Source: Botryotinia globosa (lineage: Eukaryota > Ascomycota > Leotiomycetes > Helotiales > Sclerotiniaceae). From it: 64,000 nt of DNA. Shown here in pieces: positions 59,444-64,000 of this stretch; within the stretch, counting starts at the first letter, position 1, and each line of letters opens with the position of its first letter. Location of the stretch: positions 372,001 to 436,000 of the forward strand of contig RCSZ01000002.1 in assembly GCA_014898425.1 (NCBI GenBank), read 5' to 3'. The position numbers and the translations under genes are program-made. The notes beneath the pieces were generated by a model, which ran no database searches, had not been told where the DNA came from, and saw only the letters and a program-made list of their open reading frames with translations.

Positions 59444-61591
59444 CTAATGATGAGTACCATTACCATTACCATCATGTCCATTTCCATAACCATTATTTCC
59501 CATTCCATTTCCATTTCCATTTCCAGGAGCCGAAGTACCAGAATATCCATTATTCTGATGAGCATAACCAGTGGGAGCAACCGGTTGATAATCATGTTGA
59601 GCATAACCATCAGGTCTCATTTCCCCCAACTTTCTTCTCTTTTCTCTTCTCTCATTTCTCTCCTCTCTAAAAACATGACCAAGTGAATGACCCGTTTCCT
59701 TTCTCTTTCCAAGTCTTCGAGCCCAGTCTACTTGTGCTTGATTATCAGGCGGATCCATTTCAGTTGGTCCGTGAGGATTCCAAACTGGTAATACTGGAGG
59801 TTGAGATTTGGGCCCAGGAACTCCATGTCCATAGGCTCCAATATTTCCATTGATGCCACAAAGTGCCCAAGCAAATACAGCCACGTCTTGAATACTCTGG
59901 ATGGATTCTTCTTTAGATGCACCAGGTTGAAGAGCCGTAGCTTCAGGACCATGAACAAAACGATCGTTTGGATCCGGTCGAACAACATGTGGCGCAATTG
60001 GATTAACACCCCATGGAGCAATAGCTTGATGATCGATACGAGAAGTAGCAGGAGCTTTACGTAGGATAACCACCAAACCATCCGAGGTACAAGAAATGAC
60101 AGCTTCCAATTGAATCCGTTGAAAGACAGGTAAAACCTGGCCAGTACTGGGATTGGGAGCAGATCTTTGACGATTGTTTCGTCGAATGTCTGCTTCTCTG
60201 CCAGGTTGAGAAGTAGTTCGTGTGATCGTTGGAGAAGATGCTGAGTTGGAATTTCTACCAACTGCATCACCTTCACCTTCATCTTCACTTCCACTAATAT
60301 CACTAGCATCATCAAGAGCTTGATTGAGTTCTTCGATTTCATGAGGATGACGTGGATCACGACACCAAAAGATGAGATGAGCGATAGAATCGTTTCCCTT
60401 GGCACTTTCGATAGCGGCAATGGATTCGGTCAAGCATTGTTGTTGAATGCATTCGTAAAAGCTTTTACCAACAATATATTCCTTGCTGATGCCAAGAACT
60501 TTTTCAATTGCTTCAGTGGAATACATAACTGTCAAACTTCGAGTGAAACGATTGAGGATCAAAGCAGCTCTTGGTTCGCGTGTAGAAGTCTCCGTAACGG
60601 GATCTCGAAATTTGAAGGAAAGGGTTTCCAACATGTGATATCTCCTATCCTTTGGAGGAGCAGTGAAACGTTTGACCAAGCTCTTGGAAGTTTCCTTTCC
60701 TAAATCATTGTTAGTAAATGTGAATTGATAGGGAGTAAGAAAAGGACATACTGATAGCCCCACGAATTCTATCCATGTAATTCACATGCGAATCTGAGTT
60801 ATAGTGACTTGTACAAGCAACCAAGACATCATGAACAACCGTGAAGACACATTCACAAGTGATCCAATCAGGTTTTCCATCCGCTTTGCTATTCTTGTGT
60901 GCGATTCTGGCATGATAAATAACAGCAGCTTTTTCCAAGTGAACACCTTGACTGGTAGCTTGACGAGCAAATGGTGTATTGTCATTGTCTTTATCGAAAT
61001 ATTCGAACCAAGCTTTGCCTACAACTTCCTCAGGTTCATACCCAAGAATTTCAGAGATCGACTCTGAAGCAAACAGAATGTTGGCATGAGGAGTAAGGTC
61101 TGATAAAAAGTAAACGTTAGCCTAATTCATGAGGCATTCTTGAATCATTAGGAAAATAAATGACGCTCCGCTGGCCCTCCGGGGGCTACTGCCGTAGGGG
61201 CCGACTGGTAGTGACAATAAGATCTTCGAGCGTAGCGAGCAAAGGGGGTTTGGGGGCTTCCCCCCATAATGACACCCTGAATCATTCAAATACTTTTCTA
61301 GTTATTTTAGAGTGAAGAAATGGTTCACTAGCCCTCCCTTAGCCGCCCTAGGCTCCGGATCTTGTTTCCAAAGAATACCAAAAACAAAGGAATATCAACA
61401 AGAAAACTGTTTCTTATAATTTCCCATTCATCTCCCCTCATCATCATTGTCCGCATCAAAGCGACCCCTCTTTTCGCCACAAACATTGACTCTTTCATAA
61501 GTCATACCACCAAGGACCGTTTCCAATATCGTTCTGAAATTCAAAGAGAGAGAATTTACTCACTGTGAATAGTCATAAAAGTAGTCTCCAT
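59444..61591 (-). CDS. Two-PAS-domain sensor/regulator protein (three exons, 543 aa)
   Basis: Minus-strand exons 61591-61564, 61099-60752, 60699-59444. Intron 1 is 464 bp (GTGAGT donor, ATCAG acceptor) and carries a GC-rich hairpin element; intron 2 is 52 bp (GTATGT, TTACTAAC, TTAG). The protein begins METTFMTIHNLTPHANILFA. PAS 1 (about 10-115) includes ISEILGYEPEEVVGK, VIYHARIAH and WITCECVFTVVHDVLVACTS; it lacks the GRNCRFLQ flavin-binding motif of LOV domains. PAS 2 (about 150-230) includes PRAALILNRFTRSLTVMYS and VLGISKEYIVGKSFYECI. An acidic-Ser insert follows, then VISCTSDGLVVILRKAP, a basic helix (RKETGHSLGH, RNERREKRRK) and a Gly-Asn repeat tail ending THH. No GATA finger, so not a white-collar protein. 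Likely a signal-sensing or transcription co-regulator; the ligand is unknown. Confidence 0.82.
61158..61275. repeat. GC-rich hairpin-rich element inside intron 1 of the PAS gene
   Basis: A GC-rich island of about 118 bp in AT-rich DNA. It starts AATGACGCTCCGCTGG, has short inverted pieces (GGCCCTCCGGGGGC, GAGCGTAGCGAGC) and a clear hairpin GGGGGCTTCCCCCC near 61252-61265, and ends just past a second AATGAC. A 28-bp part (61158-61185) has an exact reverse-complement copy at 63387-63414. It resembles the GC-rich palindromic repeats found in some fungal organelle and nuclear genomes; the class is not certain. Confidence 0.6.
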
Positions 61592-62293
61592 TTTGAAGAA
61601 TCTGGCGTTTGTATCTCTAATAAGATGCTCAGTTCTATCGGTAGACGATGTGAATCGAAAGACTCGAAGTTGACCTTTCAACAAGTGATATGTATGAAGT
61701 GTGATGTGATGAATGGAAAATAAAAATATTGAAAAGGGGGGAACTAGGGAGGTTATATAGAAATGGAGCTAGATGTATGTGGTACTATTTGCGTATGGTG
61801 ATTGGACATGGTAATTGCATTGAACTGAGGCAGTAGGATACCTAGTCTCTTGAAGGAGATCGTCGATTCAAAGGGTCAAGAATTGGCTGGATTGGTTCGA
61901 GAAGAGTTTCGAGGTTATGCGTCTGTCATGTGTAATGTCTGAGTGCTATCAACATCAACCCCGCGAAGCCATTTGATGCAAATCCCTAATTCCGTTCCCG
62001 AAATGCAGTACCACTACTGACTGTTGCGTACTCCAAACCGACCACTTTCACGGCGACTTTTGAATTGACGAATGCAATTGGATGCTTCCGGGTGAACAAG
62101 CGAATAGAGGAGTGTTCTCCTTCTATGATGATGATGGACCCTGGGGGTGGTAGTGCCCTGTTCCCAGGATTCAATTGATCGACAGGGTACGAATATGCAG
62201 ACTTTTTTTTTCTTTCTCAGGAAGGACTGTGTGCGTGTGTGCCAGGTATCTTTGCCGCTATCCCGCTGTCACAAGGGTTGCCGTCTAGTAAAG

Positions 62294-62372
62294 TATGGAT
62301 GTATGTATGTCTGTGTGTGTGTGTGTCTGTGTGTGTATGTATGTATGGATGTATGGATGTATATATGTATGT
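62294..62372. repeat. GT/ATGT microsatellite
   Basis: GTAT/GTGT units about 80 bp long: ATGTATGT, then a TGTGTG run, then ATGTATGGATGT units. Confidence 0.85.
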
Positions 62373-62720
62373 TCGGGACTGAAAAACAGCGAGTAATTAT
62401 GAAATGGAAAGAGTTTGAGTGACCAGCCACTGTTACAACTTTCAAGAAAGTCAGATCAACGTTGTGTTCCGAAGTTCGTTCTCATAAGAGGTTTCTGGGG
62501 GGGTTATAAAAGATGCTATGCCGTGCAGGGCATTTAGTGTAATGATGTCGTATGCATGATGAGAAGGATGGAAAATGATAGAATAGTTAGGACTTTCGCT
62601 TTTTATGTTTCAAATCTTGACGAATACCAGCCAGTAGATAGATAGACTGTCGTGGTAGAATTGTGTTTTGGATGATGATGATGATGATTAACGTGTTTGT
62701 AAGGTTATATAATTTTAGGA

Positions 62721-62880
62721 ATTTCTTTATTCTTTATTCTTTATTCTTTATTCTTTATTTTCTTATTTTCTTATTTTCTTTATTTTCTTTATTTTCTTTA
62801 TTTTCTTTATTTTCTTTATTTTCTTTATTTTCTTTATTTTCTTTATTTTCTTATTTTCTTATTTTCTTATTTTCTTATTT
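62721..62880. repeat. TTTCT/TTCTTA pentanucleotide-like microsatellite
   Basis: About 160 bp of TTATTC, TTTTC and TTATTTTC units; the plus-strand frame made of Phe-Ser-Leu is an artefact of this array. Confidence 0.9.
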
Positions 62881-63386
62881 AGGGAAAAACTCTCCAACGC
62901 TAAAAGCGGCTGCTATAAAACATCATTTTAGTGTTTCTTAATACATTTAGTATTTTAGTACCGATGTAACCTTCTCGAACTCCCTGCGTCGAATTCCTCA
63001 ATTTGGTGGTTTCTGAAGATATAATTGGTTTCTTTCGATTTTCAGGGTCGATGATATTCCAAGGGGATGATAATCAATTCATGCCAGCATATAGATCCAC
63101 CTAATAAGTACCTGGCCTGGCTCAAGCCTGACCTGGGTATGTACGAAGTAGATAATATGGTATGTATTCGAGTCGAACTTGGGATGAATATACATATTAC
63201 AGAGGCTCGAGAGAGGTAAGATCTTACTTCTTACCTAGCCATATATGTTTTATTGATATCCATCTTTCCCTTGTCCCTTTGATCACTTCAGCTCGATTGT
63301 AACGACTATCTATACTCTTTCCGTGGACTGGTTGCTATATTTGATATCTCCAATCCAATTCAGATACTCGGCCTCCATGGCAATGG

Positions 63387-63414
63387 CCCCCGGAGGGCCA
63401 GCGGAGCGTCATTT
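63387..63414 (-). repeat. 28-bp inverted copy of the PAS-intron GC-rich element
   Basis: This stretch is an exact reverse complement of 61158-61185, embedded in AT-rich intergenic DNA. Flanks are not obviously shared, so it may be a fragment of a dispersed repeat. Confidence 0.75.
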
Positions 63415-64000
63415 AACCTTACTATTCTTGTGAAAAACAAATATCGAGTGATTACTGATCTAGATAGAGAGACATTCTAGACCATGTTACTCCATGCCAT
63501 ATACTACTACTACTTACTGCGGTTCCGGGCTCCAGCCTCGAAAAGTGCTTGGTTATGACCAGGCTGGAGAGGATAAATCCTATCTACAAGGTAAATATCT
63601 ATTGTATCTCTATTGGTTAAATTGACCCAGGAAATTTGAGGAATGTCTGCAGGATCCCCGTTGAAAAGGGTTGTCTTGGGGAAAGTTAACTCATTCTCTT
63701 TGGCTCTCCACCTCCACACATTGAAACAGCCATACGTTCCTCAGCTTTGTCTCTGCTTCATTTGTATGATCCAAGCATGTCGGATAATCCATTCTTTCCC
63801 CGTGTGGTTACTTGTTGCATGGTTGATGCATTCTCCAAGATATCAGGGTGGAACATATTAAGGGGCGCTGGCGAAGGAGAGCAAGTACAGTACATGCATG
63901 ACAAGACAGCTTACGGGAACCATCGAGTAACACCCGCGATGCAATGACACCTATCACTAAGAGAATGATGAGCATGAAATCACGACGAATTGTTCCAAGT

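Larger units (their letters stand above)
61592..64000. other. Right-end spacer, microsatellite-rich
   Basis: About 2.4 kb without a supported gene. It holds three repeats (separate entries). Short frames near 62147-62422, 62663-62941 and 63510-63947 are driven by simple repeats or lack any family signal; a gene could begin beyond the right edge. Confidence 0.45.

Noticed and set aside
62663..62941. Phe/Ser/Leu-rich frame
   Set aside because: Product of the TTTCT-type simple repeat.
1..64000. tRNA, rRNA or CRISPR arrays
   Set aside because: No cloverleaf with A and B boxes, no rRNA-like conserved stretch and no regularly spaced repeats were found by eye; a tRNAscan or Infernal run would settle small RNAs.

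Overview
The window is nuclear DNA of a filamentous ascomycete, most likely a leotiomycete close to Botrytis, Sclerotinia or Monilinia. The evidence is many short introns (about 47-70 bp, GTRNGT donors, CTAAC/CTGAC-like branch sites, YAG acceptors), AT-rich spacers, pyrimidine-rich leaders, a HET-domain gene, an HsbA-type secreted protein and a two-PAS protein of filamentous-fungal type. The order or family is inferred from protein style, not from a database search. No rRNA, tRNA, CRISPR array or complete transposon was recognised.

Layout. 1-2021 holds the 3' part of an HRQ1-type RecQ-like helicase. 3.4-15.6 kb holds four long proteins (A-D) that share only a C-terminal block of about 180-200 residues built like two degenerate RRM (alpha-beta plait) units and ending near a Y-x-PDPC motif. 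17.9-25.1 kb holds three coiled-coil genes, one with a C2H2-like zinc finger. 25.6-36 kb is a compact housekeeping block: ER transmembrane protein disulfide isomerase, tyrosyl-DNA phosphodiesterase TDP1, acyl-CoA-binding protein, a secreted HsbA-like protein and a YRB2/RanBP3-like Ran-binding nucleoporin-type protein. 37.4-39.5 kb is a HET-domain gene broken by an in-frame TGA. 41.7-46.1 kb holds two more members (E, F) of the RRM-like family. 47.1-50.5 kb holds a CAX-type cation/H+ antiporter and an extended SDR reductase. 50.5-57.2 kb is gene-poor. 57.2-61.6 kb holds a YIP1-family Golgi membrane protein and the two-PAS protein. The right end is microsatellite-rich and has no supported gene.

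How the genes relate. The conserved genes act in unrelated routine pathways (DNA repair, ER folding, lipid carriage, nuclear transport, ion transport, vesicle traffic). The distinctive content is the six-member RRM-like family, in two groups separated by about 26 kb of ordinary genes, with very divergent disordered N-termini. It looks like a lineage-expanded family of possible RNA- or protein-binding factors without a name I recognise, and it is the best candidate here for an undescribed system. Next come a GC-rich hairpin element in an intron of the PAS gene with a 28-bp inverted copy 2.2 kb away, and a diverged tandem duplication upstream of gene A with mostly C-to-T and G-to-A differences. 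All exon joins were worked out by hand from splice motifs and reading phase.
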